DNA of 64,000 bases from UBA1479 sp040218445 (GTDB taxonomy: Bacteria; Pseudomonadota; Alphaproteobacteria; Rhodospirillales; Casp-alpha2): contig JAVJRK010000003.1 in the NCBI GenBank assembly GCA_040218445.1, positions 1 through 64,000 on the forward strand, written 5' to 3'. Shown here in pieces: positions 17,002 to 25,825 of this stretch. A program made the translations under genes and the position numbers. The notes beneath the pieces were generated by a model that worked only from the letters and a program-made list of their open reading frames with translations, made no database searches and was not told the origin of the DNA. The first letter of the stretch is position 1, and each line of letters opens with the position of its first letter.

Positions 17002-17508
17002 TTAGGAACCGGAACCCGTAACGATGGTCACGCCACGGCGGTTCTGCGCCCAGGCAGCCTCGTCGGAGCCGAGAGCCACGGGACGTTCTTCACCATAGGA
17101 AACCGTTTTGATCCGCTTGGCATCGATGCCTTGATAGATCAGATATTCTTTCACAGCATTGGCGCGCCGCTCGCCCAGGGCGAGGTTGTATTCACGCGTA
17201 CCGCGTTCGTCGGCATGACCTTCAATCGTCACGGTGACGAAGACGTGTGACTTGAGCCACGCAGCCTGACGGTCCAGCACTGCTTTCTGGTCCGTTTCGA
17301 CGTCGAAGCGGTCGAACGAGAAGAACACCCGGTCACCGACATCAACAACGAACTGATCCTTAAGTGCCAACGGCTCGGCAGCCGGCAGCGGCGTGATCGA
17401 CGAGCCCGATCCGGACCCGGAGGCGCCGGCGCCCGAATCAGACGTGGATTCACAGGCCGAAACGACCAAAGCAAGGGCGGCGACCATTCCGAGAACTTTA
17501 AAGCGCAT
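17002..17508 (-). CDS. pal: Peptidoglycan-associated lipoprotein Pal
   Basis: A 168-residue outer-membrane lipoprotein of the Tol-Pal complex. The signal peptide ends in the lipobox VSAC (Cys19). A Gly/Ser-rich tether follows, and residues about 60-165 are an OmpA-like domain with the peptidoglycan-binding landmarks IEGHADERGTREYNLALGER and NRRGV. The ATG at 17508 is preceded by GGGGGA. Unusually for a tol operon, pal is separated from tolB by 216 bp containing a credible promoter and is followed by a strong terminator, so it can be expressed separately and at a high level. Confidence 0.97.
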   Translation of the reverse strand: MRFKVLGMVAALALVVSACESTSDSGAGASGSGSGSSITPLPAAEPLALKDQFVVDVGDRVFFSFDRFDVETDQKAVLDRQAAWLKSHVFVTVTIEGHADERGTREYNLALGERRANAVKEYLIYQGIDAKRIKTVSYGEERPVALGSDEAAWAQNRRGVTIVTGSGS

Positions 17509-17603
17509 GTAATCCCCCATTTATCGGGTTTTGGTGCATCGCAAAGCCACCGGGGCTGCCGGCAGCGAAAACTGCATGGCCAAGGAAAGGCCGTTCGATT
17601 GTT

Positions 17604-17632
17604 GTATTAGCGGTTAAGCGTTCTGATTCCAA
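17604..17632 (-). promoter_or_regulatory. Candidate sigma-70 promoter of pal
   Basis: On the minus strand TTGGAA (17632-17627) and TAATAC (17609-17604) are separated by 17 nt. Both hexamers are close to consensus, and the position would give pal a leader of about 90 nt. The rest of the 17509-17724 gap shows no ORF I accept. Confidence 0.6.
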
Positions 17633-17724
17633 GTACTTTTTAAGAACATAGGCCTCTTGCGCACATCCGGTTTCGCATGCGCGAGATAAGATTTCACATC
17701 TCCCCTTGGAACTATTTCGGTCCT

Positions 17725-19122
17725 TCAGGGGATCAATGGCGACCACGCCGGGTCCGAGGCATCCAACGGCGTCGGAATCTCCCGTTCGTTGTGCCCCGTC
17801 AGATCGATCGACCATAGCTTGGATGCACCGCCCGACCCGTCCTTCGACGTCTTGCCCTTGCGGTAGAAGATCAGCACCCGACCGTTGGGCGACCAGGTCG
17901 GCCCTTCGATTTTGAAATCCTCGGCCAGAAGACGCTCGCCGGACCCGTCCGGTTTCATCACACCGATGAAGAAGCGCCCGCCCGAAAGCTTGGTAAAGGC
18001 GATCAGGTCGCCGCGCGGTGACCACACCGGCGTTGCATAGCGCCCGCGGCCAAAACTGATGCGCCGGACATTCTTGCCCCGGCTGTCCATGACATAGAGC
18101 TGCTGGCTGCCGCCCCGGTCCGAATTGAACACCACTTGCGATCCGTCGGGGGCCAGGCTTGGCGAGGTATCGATGGCCGAATGGAAGGTCAACTGCCGCA
18201 CCACGCGGGTGCGCAGATCCATCACGTAGATTTCCGAATTCCCGTCCTTGGCCATGGACATGATGATCTTCTTGCCGTCCGGCGAGAACCGGGGGGCGAA
18301 GGTCATACCGGGAAAATCGCCCAAGACTTCCTGGCGGCCCGTGTCGATGTTGAAGATGTAGACACGCGGGTTGTTGCGGAAATAGGACATGTAGGTGATT
18401 TCCTGCAACGTCGGCGAGAACCGGGGGGTCAGCACCAGGGTCGTGCCGTCCGTAAGGAAGCGGTGGTTTTCACCGTCCTGATCCATGATCGCAAGCCGTT
18501 TGCCGAATGGGTTCAGGCGATTGCGCCCCACCCCCTTGGCGTCCTTGGGCTGTTCGGCGACATAGACGATGCGGGTATCGAAATATCCGTCTTCGCCGGT
18601 GATGCGCTTGTAGATCGAATCGGAAATGATATGCGCCACGCGGCGCCAGTTGTCCGGTACGGTGAAATAGGCAAGGCCGATCATCTGCTGTTCGGAAAAT
18701 ACGTCCCACAGGCGGAATTCGACCCGCAGGCGACCATCGGATACCATTTCCGTCCGCCCCTGAACCAAGGCCTGGGCATTGATCACCCGCCAGTCCCCGA
18801 ACCGGGGCAGTGCGTTCAAGGCACCGGCGGATTGGATGAACGCCTTGCGGTCGATCGGCCGGAACAGCCCGGACCGTTCCAGATTGGCCGCGATCACGCC
18901 GGCGATATCGCGGCCGGCGCGGGATGCAATGGATGACTTTCCGACAAAGTCGGTCACGGCAATAGGCAGCGGTTCCACATTGCCGCGGGTGATATCGATG
19001 GTGATTTCCGCATGGGCTGTCCTGGGGCTCCAGACGGCAGCTGCAAGGGCAATCAGCATGAACAGGGAAGCCATCGGCTTCGACAAAAATTCAGCGGGCA
19101 TATTCATAGGCCTAATGGTCAT
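17725..19122 (-). CDS. tolB: Tol-Pal system protein TolB
   Basis: A 465-residue periplasmic protein that binds Pal and is pulled by TolA to free Pal from peptidoglycan. A signal peptide ends at TAHA; the N-terminal domain contains PIAVTDFVGKSS; the C-terminal six-bladed beta-propeller shows repeats such as APRFSPDGKKIIMSM, TPVWSPRGDLIAF and PTWSPNGRVLIFY. The chosen ATG at 19122 overlaps the tolA stop (TGATG), implying translational coupling; internal methionines M7 or M9 are alternatives. Confidence 0.97.
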   Translation of the reverse strand: MTIRPMNMPAEFLSKPMASLFMLIALAAAVWSPRTAHAEITIDITRGNVEPLPIAVTDFVGKSSIASRAGRDIAGVIAANLERSGLFRPIDRKAFIQSAGALNALPRFGDWRVINAQALVQGRTEMVSDGRLRVEFRLWDVFSEQQMIGLAYFTVPDNWRRVAHIISDSIYKRITGEDGYFDTRIVYVAEQPKDAKGVGRNRLNPFGKRLAIMDQDGENHRFLTDGTTLVLTPRFSPTLQEITYMSYFRNNPRVYIFNIDTGRQEVLGDFPGMTFAPRFSPDGKKIIMSMAKDGNSEIYVMDLRTRVVRQLTFHSAIDTSPSLAPDGSQVVFNSDRGGSQQLYVMDSRGKNVRRISFGRGRYATPVWSPRGDLIAFTKLSGGRFFIGVMKPDGSGERLLAEDFKIEGPTWSPNGRVLIFYRKGKTSKDGSGGASKLWSIDLTGHNEREIPTPLDASDPAWSPLIP

Positions 19123-20069
19123 CACAGCATTCCGCTCGGGTCAAATATGAACTTCAAATCCCGCCAAACATGATGTTTGTCCGCAGGCAGTGAAAACTTG
19201 TTACAGCGCGGGTCCAGAACGGCGCGGCGCGCGGCCTCGACCGCAACCTGGTAATACCGGTCGGTGAAGGTGCGGGCCGTATCTTCGACCTCGACCGACT
19301 GAACCGATCCGTCCGGGTTAAGGGTCAAACGCAGTTCCGGTTTCAGTTTCTCCGCCCCCGGCGCGCCATAGGGCGGCGACCAGCATTTGGAAACCTGATT
19401 GCGGATCATCGTCCGCCATTGATCGATTTCAAGCTGCGATACCTTCTTGGTCGGATCGAACTTGATCGCCTTCGAATTGTTCTGCAAGGCCGCCCGGATC
19501 TTCGCCATGGTGTCGTCCTTGAGCGGCTCCGGCTTTTTCTTCTTTTCCGGCTCTTCCTCGGACTTGGGCGGCTGCTTCTTGATCTTCTCCAAGGTCTTCA
19601 GGACCGACGCCGTATCGAATGCAGGTTTCTCGGGCCGTTTCGGTTTTTTCGGCACCTTGACCTGGGCCAACTGCGGTTTGGGTGGCTCCGGTTTCGGCTC
19701 CGGCTTGGGCTCGGCCTCTTTCTTTTCCGGCTCTGGCTCGGGCTTGGGTTCCGGTTCCGCCTTGGGCAGGGGTTCGGGTTCCGGCTCGGGCTTGGGCGGC
19801 AGGGCCGCGACTTCCGGCTGCGGCGGTGGTGGCGCGGGTTTGGGTTTTGGGGGCGCCGGCGGCTTGGGAGGCTCGGCCTTGGCCTTTTCCTTAGGCGTTT
19901 CCTGAACCGGAATGGGCGGCGCGTTGCGCACCTCGTCGACATCGACGATTTCGACGAATACGGGCTGTTCGTCCAACAACGGTTCAGGCGCCGTCAGCGG
20001 CAGTCCCAGCCAGGCCGACAGGACAAGCCCCACATGCAGGGCAACCGATATGATCAGCGAGGTCCGCAA
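19122..20069 (-). CDS. tolA: Tol-Pal system protein TolA
   Basis: A 315-residue inner-membrane protein that carries proton-motive force from TolQR across the periplasm. It has an N-terminal anchor (TSLIISVALHVGLVLSAWLG), a very long Pro/Glu/Lys-rich linker (about residues 40-190) and a C-terminal TolA/TonB-like domain with VSKCWSPPYGAPG and LTLNPDGSV. I place the start at TTG 20069, just after the tolR stop and behind a G-run, because it puts the membrane anchor at the N-terminus. The frame is also open to a TTG at 20129, overlapping tolR by 50 bp and adding a basic tail. The linker is proline-rich instead of the Ala-rich helix of E. coli. Confidence 0.93.
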   Translation of the reverse strand: MRTSLIISVALHVGLVLSAWLGLPLTAPEPLLDEQPVFVEIVDVDEVRNAPPIPVQETPKEKAKAEPPKPPAPPKPKPAPPPPQPEVAALPPKPEPEPEPLPKAEPEPKPEPEPEKKEAEPKPEPKPEPPKPQLAQVKVPKKPKRPEKPAFDTASVLKTLEKIKKQPPKSEEEPEKKKKPEPLKDDTMAKIRAALQNNSKAIKFDPTKKVSQLEIDQWRTMIRNQVSKCWSPPYGAPGAEKLKPELRLTLNPDGSVQSVEVEDTARTFTDRYYQVAVEAARRAVLDPRCNKFSLPADKHHVWRDLKFIFDPSGML

Positions 20070-20079
20070 GGGCCCCCGC

Positions 20080-20538
20080 TTATTTCGATGCCGGCTTGCG
20101 CCTCGCCGAGGTTCCCGGCTGCTGCGCAATCAAGGCCACGCGCCGGTATCCGGCCGCGTTAATTCTTCCCATTACCGCCATGACACGTCCGTAGTTGATG
20201 GCCTGGTCCCCTCTGACAAATATCCGAACATCCGGATTGGTGCCGGTGATAGCGTTTAATCTTGGCACCAATGTGTCCAAGTCCACGGCCGTATCCTGGA
20301 TATAAATCTGCCCGCCCGCATCGACGCTGACGGCCAATGGCTCGTCGGCACCCGACACGGCGCCCGCCTTCGTTTCCGGAAGGTCGACCTGCACCCCCAC
20401 GGTCAGCAAAGGTGCCGTAACCATGAAAATGATCAGCAGCACCAGCATCACGTCCACAAAGGGCGTGACGTTGATATCGCTCATCATCGCCCGGCGGTTA
20501 CGCCGTCGGCGCGAGGTCCGTTGTATGGTGACGGCCAC
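20080..20538 (-). CDS. tolR: Tol-Pal system protein TolR
   Basis: A 152-residue ExbD/TolR protein with one transmembrane helix, partner of TolQ in the proton channel. The helix in DINVTPFVDVMLVLLIIFMV holds the conserved protonatable aspartate (Asp29). The periplasmic domain includes VDLPETKAG and RVALIAQQPG. It lies 18 bp downstream of tolQ and directly before tolA. Confidence 0.97.
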   Translation of the reverse strand: MAVTIQRTSRRRRNRRAMMSDINVTPFVDVMLVLLIIFMVTAPLLTVGVQVDLPETKAGAVSGADEPLAVSVDAGGQIYIQDTAVDLDTLVPRLNAITGTNPDVRIFVRGDQAINYGRVMAVMGRINAAGYRRVALIAQQPGTSARRKPASK

Positions 20539-20556
20539 GTCGTTGGTCCCCCGCTT

Positions 20557-21267
20557 TTAAGTGTCCAGTTCGCGCGACAAGATCGCGGAGAATTCACCGG
20601 CGAAATTCTCAAGCCGTCCGGCATAACGGTCCAGATCGCGCGAGAACTTGTTATAGGCAATCACCGCCGGTATGGCCGCCAGCAGGCCCAAGGCCGTGGC
20701 GAACAGGGCTTCGGCAATCCCCGGTGCGACCACGGCCAGCGAGGTGTTCTTGGAAATGGCGATTGACTGGAACGAATTCATGATGCCCCAGACCGTCCCG
20801 AACAGGCCGATGAAGGGGGCCGTGTTGCCCGTCGTCGCCAGGAACGTCAGATTGCGTTCGGCACGGTCCAATTCCCGATCCGCGGTGATCTGCATGACCC
20901 GCTCGATACGCTGACCGATGGTCGCGGACGCCCCGCCGCCGTTCGGCGATGCCCGCCGCCATTCCCGCATGGCGGCGGCGAATACCGCCGACATGGGGTC
21001 CATCGGGCGGCTGCCGATCTTGTCGAACAGATTGTCCAGGGAATCCCCGGACCAAAAGCGGTCCTCGAATTTGTCCGACCGCCGGTTCAGACGGCGCACG
21101 GAAATGAGCTTTTCGAAAATAATGGCCCAGGACCAGACCGAGGCCGCAACCAGCAGCACGATCACCGTCTTGACCACAAGGTCCGCCTTCATGAACAGCG
21201 CCACGACAGAGAAATCCAGGTTTGTCGAGCCCGCCAGGGCCATTGCTTCTACGGCTTGATTTTCCAT
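20557..21267 (-). CDS. tolQ: Tol-Pal system protein TolQ
   Basis: A 236-residue MotA/TolQ/ExbB proton-channel protein. Three transmembrane helices are visible: VVKTVIVLLVAASVWSWAII, the segment NTAPFIGLFGTVWGIMNSF with the conserved channel threonines, and IAEALFATALGLLAAIPAVI. With TolR it energises TolA for outer-membrane constriction at division. It is followed by tolR, tolA and tolB with short gaps and preceded by ybgC with a 58-bp gap. Confidence 0.97.
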   Translation of the reverse strand: MENQAVEAMALAGSTNLDFSVVALFMKADLVVKTVIVLLVAASVWSWAIIFEKLISVRRLNRRSDKFEDRFWSGDSLDNLFDKIGSRPMDPMSAVFAAAMREWRRASPNGGGASATIGQRIERVMQITADRELDRAERNLTFLATTGNTAPFIGLFGTVWGIMNSFQSIAISKNTSLAVVAPGIAEALFATALGLLAAIPAVIAYNKFSRDLDRYAGRLENFAGEFSAILSRELDT

Positions 21268-21325
21268 CTTTATCCGTCTCGTTTCGTCTCAGTCATGGTC
21301 CACGTGCCCTTGATATGCGGCGTTT

Positions 21326-21772
21326 CTATGGCGTTCCGCCCGCCGGCTCTGCGAAGCGGCTCATTTCGGTACGCACCTCGGCCGGAAGGCGTACCGGCCT
21401 ACCGTCCGTGTTCATGCAGGCAAGGGTCAGGTTCATTTGAACCAAATCCTCGCCGTCCCGGCGGACGACCTGGGCCATGTCCACGGTCGCTCCTTTGACC
21501 GACGTAACCCGCGTTTCGACACTCAGCGCATCGTCAAGCCGCGCCGGTTTCAGATACTCGGCACTGACCCGGCGCACCGCCAGGGCGATGCCCTTCTGCT
21601 CTAAAATCGTGGAATTTTCAAATCCCAGTTCGCGTAACAGTTCCGTGCGCGCCCGTTCCGCGAACTTCAGATAGTTGGCGTAATAGACGATGCCGCCGGC
21701 ATCCGTGTCCTCGTAATAGACACGCAGCGGCATCCGATGGCAGGGCGTATCGGCGGATGGGATCGCGCTCAA
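21326..21772 (-). CDS. ybgC: Acyl-CoA thioesterase YbgC
   Basis: A 148-residue hot-dog-fold thioesterase classically encoded first in the tol-pal cluster. It has the YbgC active-site signature RVYYEDTDAGGIVYYANYLK with the catalytic Asp, plus RARTELLRELGF. The start is a TTG at 21772 that overlaps the ruvB stop (TTGA) behind GGAGGGGG; an internal ATG just before LRVYYEDTD is the alternative. The overlap couples the ruvCAB block to the tol block. Confidence 0.93.
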   Translation of the reverse strand: MSAIPSADTPCHRMPLRVYYEDTDAGGIVYYANYLKFAERARTELLRELGFENSTILEQKGIALAVRRVSAEYLKPARLDDALSVETRVTSVKGATVDMAQVVRRDGEDLVQMNLTLACMNTDGRPVRLPAEVRTEMSRFAEPAGGTP

Positions 21773-22824
21773 GCCCCCTCCTCCACTTCCGCGGCCTCGG
21801 CCAGAAGGTCGAGTTGCGGCGCGCTTTTCGGCAGGTCCATTCCCAAATGACGGAACGTTTCAGGCGTCACCGCCCGGCCGCGCGGCGTGCGCATCAACAG
21901 CCCCTGTTGGATCAAATAGGGTTCAATCACTTCTTCGATGGTGTCGCGCTGTTCGGACAAGGCCGCCGCCAGGGTATCGACCCCGACAGGTCCGCCGCCG
22001 TAGTTGGCGCAGATACAGGTCAGATAACGCCGGTCCATGGCGTCCAGACCGCGCTGATCGACTTCCAGGCGCGTCAAGGCCGCATCGGCGATGGCGGCAT
22101 CGACCGCGCCCGAACCATCGACGGCGGCGAAATCACGCACCCGGCGCAACAGGCGTCCCGCGACACGCGGCGTGCCGCGCGACCGGCGGGCGATCTCCAA
22201 AGCTCCTTCGGCGGTCAATTCCAGGTCCAGTAAGCGCGCACCCCGGCGGATGATCCCTTCCAGGTCCTCGGGCGAATAGAAATTCAGGCGCACGGGAATG
22301 CCGAATCGATCCCGCAGCGGCGTGGTGATCAGGCCCGACCGGGTGGTCGCCCCGACCAGGGTAAAAGGCGGTAGATCGATCCGCACGGAACGCGCCGCCG
22401 GTCCCTCGCCAATGATCAAGTCCAACTGGAAATCTTCCATGGCCGGGTACAGGATTTCCTCGACCACCGGGTTCAGGCGGTGGATTTCGTCGATGAATAG
22501 CACGTCACGCGGCTGCAGATTGGTCAGGATCGCCGCCAGATCGCCGGCCTTGGCGACCACCGGGCCCGAGGTTGCGCGGAACCCCACCCCCAGTTCGCGT
22601 GAAACGATCTGCGCCAGCGTCGTCTTGCCCAGGCCGGGTGGCCCGAAGAACAGCACATGGTCCATGGCCTCGGCACGCGACCGCGCGGCCTCGATAAAGA
22701 CCTTGAGGTTCTCCCGCGCCTGTTGCTGGCCGACGAAATCGTCCAAAACCTGCGGGCGAAGTCCCGGGTCGGCGGCGAAATCGTCGGTCACAACTTCCGG
22801 CTGGATCATCCGTTCTTCCGCCAC
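21769..22824 (-). CDS. ruvB: Holliday junction branch migration helicase RuvB
   Basis: A 351-residue AAA+ ATPase that drives branch migration of Holliday junctions with RuvA. It has LDDFVGQQQARENL, Walker A GPPGLGKTTLAQ, Walker B VLFIDEIHRLNP, sensor GATTRSGLITTPLRDRFG and the C-terminal winged helix with RTPRGRAVT. The start is a GTG at 22824, with GAGGAG nine bases upstream; the frame continues upstream into ruvA without similarity. The gap from the ruvA stop is 4 bp. Confidence 0.97.
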   Translation of the reverse strand: MAEERMIQPEVVTDDFAADPGLRPQVLDDFVGQQQARENLKVFIEAARSRAEAMDHVLFFGPPGLGKTTLAQIVSRELGVGFRATSGPVVAKAGDLAAILTNLQPRDVLFIDEIHRLNPVVEEILYPAMEDFQLDLIIGEGPAARSVRIDLPPFTLVGATTRSGLITTPLRDRFGIPVRLNFYSPEDLEGIIRRGARLLDLELTAEGALEIARRSRGTPRVAGRLLRRVRDFAAVDGSGAVDAAIADAALTRLEVDQRGLDAMDRRYLTCICANYGGGPVGVDTLAAALSEQRDTIEEVIEPYLIQQGLLMRTPRGRAVTPETFRHLGMDLPKSAPQLDLLAEAAEVEEGA

Positions 22825-22828
22825 GGCT

Positions 22829-23491
22829 TTAAGCTCCTCGCCGCTGGTCGGAAGGCGCCAGTTCCACCAATCCGGCACGGATCAAGGCTTCCAGCGTCAA
22901 GGACGTTTCCGACGCCTGGGCGGCACGGCTGACGGCGGCCAAGGCTTCGGACGGCGTATACCCTAGATTGACCAGGGCCGAGGCTGCATCGCGCAACAGA
23001 TCACCCGCCGCATCGCCGCCTTCCGCCGTGGGGGCGGCAGGCACGGCACCGGCAGGCGCTCCCTTGCCGGCCGCCGCCGGACCCAAGGCCAAGGCGCCGA
23101 CCTTATCTTTCAATTCATGAAGGATGCGCTGCGCCAATTTCGGCCCGACACCTGGGGCACGGCAGACAGCCGCCTTGTCGCCCGCCGCGATGGCCTGAAG
23201 CAGCATTTCGCCCGTCAGCGCCGACAACATGGCAAGGGCGACCTTGGCCCCCACGCCCTGCACGGTCGTCAAAAGCTGGAACCAATCCTTTTCATCCTCG
23301 CGCAGGAAGCCGAACAGATTGATATGATCTTCACGCACATGGGTTTCGATCCAAAGTGCCACGGCATCGCCCTGCCCCATCTGCGACAGCGTGCGCGACG
23401 AGGCATGAACCAGATAGCCGACCCCGTTCACATCGATGATCGCCGTGTCGGTTCCGACGGCATCAACGATGCCTTTAAGGCGTGCGATCAT
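22829..23491 (-). CDS. ruvA: Holliday junction DNA-binding protein RuvA
   Basis: A 220-residue protein that holds the Holliday junction for RuvB. The N-terminal OB fold begins MIARLKGIVDAVG and contains VGYLVHAS; the double helix-hairpin-helix region has LLTTVQGVGAKVALAMLSAL and CRAPGVGPKLAQRILHELKDK; an Ala/Pro/Gly-rich flexible linker leads to the C-terminal domain ALVNLGYTPSEALAAV that contacts RuvB. The start overlaps the ruvC stop by 4 bp. Confidence 0.97.
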   Translation of the reverse strand: MIARLKGIVDAVGTDTAIIDVNGVGYLVHASSRTLSQMGQGDAVALWIETHVREDHINLFGFLREDEKDWFQLLTTVQGVGAKVALAMLSALTGEMLLQAIAAGDKAAVCRAPGVGPKLAQRILHELKDKVGALALGPAAAGKGAPAGAVPAAPTAEGGDAAGDLLRDAASALVNLGYTPSEALAAVSRAAQASETSLTLEALIRAGLVELAPSDQRRGA

Positions 23492-24000
23492 GGGGCCGCC
23501 CCCGCCAAGGTATTCAAGGCCGCCTGGCCCGGTGCGTTGCGGTGATGGGCATGGCAGATCGCGATGGCAAGCGCATCGGCGCTGTCCGCACTTTTGAAAT
23601 TGCTCCCCGGCAACAAGGTTCGGACCATCATCTGCACCTGTTCCTTGGCCGCATGGCCCGTGCCGACGACGGTCTTTTTCACAAGGTTGGGGGTGTATTC
23701 GAATACGGGCAGCCCTGCCAGGGCCGGCACCAGCATGGAAATGCCCCGGGCCTGCCCGAGTTTCAGCGTCGTCGTCGGGTTGGTGTTGACGAAGGTTTCC
23801 TCGACCGCGGCTTCGGCCGGAACCATGGCACGGATGACTTCGACCAGACCGTCGTGGAGTTGTACCAAGCGGTCGGCCAGGCCGGCCTTGGGATCGGAGG
23901 AGACGACGCCGTCGGCGACATAGCGAAGCCGGGTGCCGGCGTGTTCGATGACGCCCCATCCGGTGTTCTTCAACCCCGGGTCAAACCCGATCAGCCGCAT
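23488..24000 (-). CDS. ruvC: Holliday junction resolvase RuvC
   Basis: A 170-residue RNase H-fold endonuclease that cuts Holliday junctions. Catalytic acidic residues are in place: Asp7 in IGFDPGLKNTGWG, Glu in AVEETFVNTNPTTTLKLGQA, and the paired aspartates in KSADSADALAIAICH. The length is normal. The ATGA overlap with ruvA and the 47-bp gap from yebC give the standard yebC-ruvC-ruvA-ruvB order. Confidence 0.97.
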   Translation of the reverse strand: MRLIGFDPGLKNTGWGVIEHAGTRLRYVADGVVSSDPKAGLADRLVQLHDGLVEVIRAMVPAEAAVEETFVNTNPTTTLKLGQARGISMLVPALAGLPVFEYTPNLVKKTVVGTGHAAKEQVQMMVRTLLPGSNFKSADSADALAIAICHAHHRNAPGQAALNTLAGAAP

Positions 24001-24047
24001 CCGTGCTCCAATCCGCTTTGCAATCCCGGGGGTTCCTGCATGATCCG

Positions 24048-24791
24048 TCAGGCGCTCAGCCGCTCCATGATTTCGTCATCGACATCGAAGTTGGCGGAAA
24101 CGCGTTGCACGTCGTCGTTGTCTTCCAAGGCGTCGATCAGCTTCAACAAGGTCTGGGCCGTTCCTTCATCAACGGCAATGGAATTCTGCGGCTTCCAGTC
24201 CAGGCGCGCCTCTTCGGGCTCGCCAAAAGTTTTTTCCAAGGCATCGCGCACGGCGGCGAAGTCATCGGGCTGACAAGTCACCGTATGATTTTCCTCGTCG
24301 GATTCGACATCCTCGGCCCCGGCTTCCAGGGCACCTTCGAACATGGCTTCGGCGCCCGCAGCGGCGGCCGGATAGGAAATCTGGCCGACCCGGTCGAACA
24401 TGAAAGCGACGCTGCCCGTCTCGCCCAGGTTGCCGCCGTTCTTGGAAAACGCCGCGCGGACTTCCGATGCCGTGCGGTTGCGGTTGTCGGTCAGGGCCTC
24501 GACGATCACGGCGACGCCGCCGGGGCCATAGCCCTCGTAGCGCACTTCCTCGTAATTTTCCGCATCGGAGCCCTGGGCTTTCTGGATCGCCCGGTTAATC
24601 ACGTCGTTGGGCATGTTCTGGGCCTTGGCGTTGGCCACGGCCAGACGCAGCGCCGGATTGAAGTCCGGATCGGGGCCGCCCCGGGCGGCAACCGTCAGCT
24701 CGCGCCCCAGTTTGGCAAAGACCTTGGCCCGCTTGGCGTCCTGACGGCCTTTGCGGTGCATGATGTTCTTAAATTTGGAATGACCAGCCAT
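24048..24791 (-). CDS. yebC: YebC/PmpR family protein
   Basis: A 247-residue member of the YebC/TACO1 family. Such proteins were first described as transcriptional regulators and have since also been tied to translation of proline-rich stretches. The family start AGHSKFKNIMHRKGRQDAKR is complete, followed by NMPNDVINRAIQKAQG, YEGYGPGGVAVIVE and GSVAFMFDRVG. The ATG at 24791 was chosen at the family N-terminus. If the translation role holds, the polyproline-rich proteins in this window (TolA and the OmpA protein at 31404) would be natural clients; that is inference. Confidence 0.95.
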   Translation of the reverse strand: MAGHSKFKNIMHRKGRQDAKRAKVFAKLGRELTVAARGGPDPDFNPALRLAVANAKAQNMPNDVINRAIQKAQGSDAENYEEVRYEGYGPGGVAVIVEALTDNRNRTASEVRAAFSKNGGNLGETGSVAFMFDRVGQISYPAAAAGAEAMFEGALEAGAEDVESDEENHTVTCQPDDFAAVRDALEKTFGEPEEARLDWKPQNSIAVDEGTAQTLLKLIDALEDNDDVQRVSANFDVDDEIMERLSA

Positions 24792-24956
24792 TCGGCGGGA
24801 ACCCCCTATATGTCGTGGCGATTCGTCGGGATTATACCCAAATGAAGGAACCGGCGCGAGTGTCACCGGCAGCGAAGATAGGCCTGCAATATGGCAAGAA
24901 TTGGTCGGCCATGAAAGGCCGCAGGCCGTAGATGGGATTGAATTTCAGTCTTTTCG

Positions 24957-25784
24957 TCAGTCCGGCCGGGCTGCGGCAAGCCGACCGCCAAGGCGAACCG
25001 GTTCCGCCCGAAGCGCCAACCCCGTCTGATCATCGGTCTCCAGATACATGGCGCAGAAGGTGGCTTCGCCCTCTGCGGGCTCCAGCCGGCCCTGCGGCAG
25101 CTTGGTGGTAAAGCGCGCAGTCGCGGCCTCTTTCTGCATGCCGATCACGGAATCGTAGTCGCCGGTCATGCCCAGGTCGGTCTGATAGGCCGTACCGCCG
25201 CTGAGAACCTGCGCATCCGCCGTCGGCACGTGGGTATGGGTGCCGACCACGGCTGAAACCCGGCCGTCGAGGAAATGTGCCATGGCCATTTTTTCCGACG
25301 AGGCCTCGCCATGAAAATCAACCAGCACGGCATCGACACTGCCGCCGCCGTTGCCGCCGCCCAAACGCTGGTTCTTAAGCGCTTCCTCGACACCCGCGAA
25401 GGGATCATCCAAGGGGTCCATGAACAAACGGCACATGGCATGGACCACCATCACCCGGCGTCCGTCCTTGGTTTCGAACGTGCCCACCCCCTTGCCCGGC
25501 GTTCCCTCGGGGAAATTCAGCGGCCGTAACAGGCGGTCATCGCCGTCGATATAATTCATGATTTCCCGCTGGTCCCACACGTGGTTGCCGGTCGTGATGA
25601 CATCGGCACCCTTGGCGTAAAGGTCCTTACAGATCGCTTCCGTGATGCCGAACCCATGGGCCGCGTTCTCGCCATTGACGATCACGAAGTCGAGCGCCAA
25701 TTCCTCGCGCAGAGCAGGCAGGTGCCGGGTCACGGCGTCCCGGCCGCTGCGGCCGACCACATCCCCCACGATCAGTATCTTCAT
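24957..25784 (-). CDS. YmdB-like metallophosphoesterase
   Basis: A 275-residue calcineurin-like phosphoesterase of the YmdB/TIGR00282 group, whose Bacillus and Deinococcus members hydrolyse 2',3'-cyclic nucleotides. Metal ligands are visible in ILIVGDVVGRSG, VNGENAAHGFG, TTGNHVWDQ, VDFHGEASSEK and VGTHTHVPTAD. The ATG at 25784 begins right at the first metal motif. It follows fau by 41 bp, an arrangement shared by many alphaproteobacteria. Confidence 0.9.
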   Translation of the reverse strand: MKILIVGDVVGRSGRDAVTRHLPALREELALDFVIVNGENAAHGFGITEAICKDLYAKGADVITTGNHVWDQREIMNYIDGDDRLLRPLNFPEGTPGKGVGTFETKDGRRVMVVHAMCRLFMDPLDDPFAGVEEALKNQRLGGGNGGGSVDAVLVDFHGEASSEKMAMAHFLDGRVSAVVGTHTHVPTADAQVLSGGTAYQTDLGMTGDYDSVIGMQKEAATARFTTKLPQGRLEPAEGEATFCAMYLETDDQTGLALRAEPVRLGGRLAAARPD

Positions 25785-25825
25785 ATTGGAACCTTGAACT
25801 TTGTAAATGCGGCCTTGCGGCGCCG

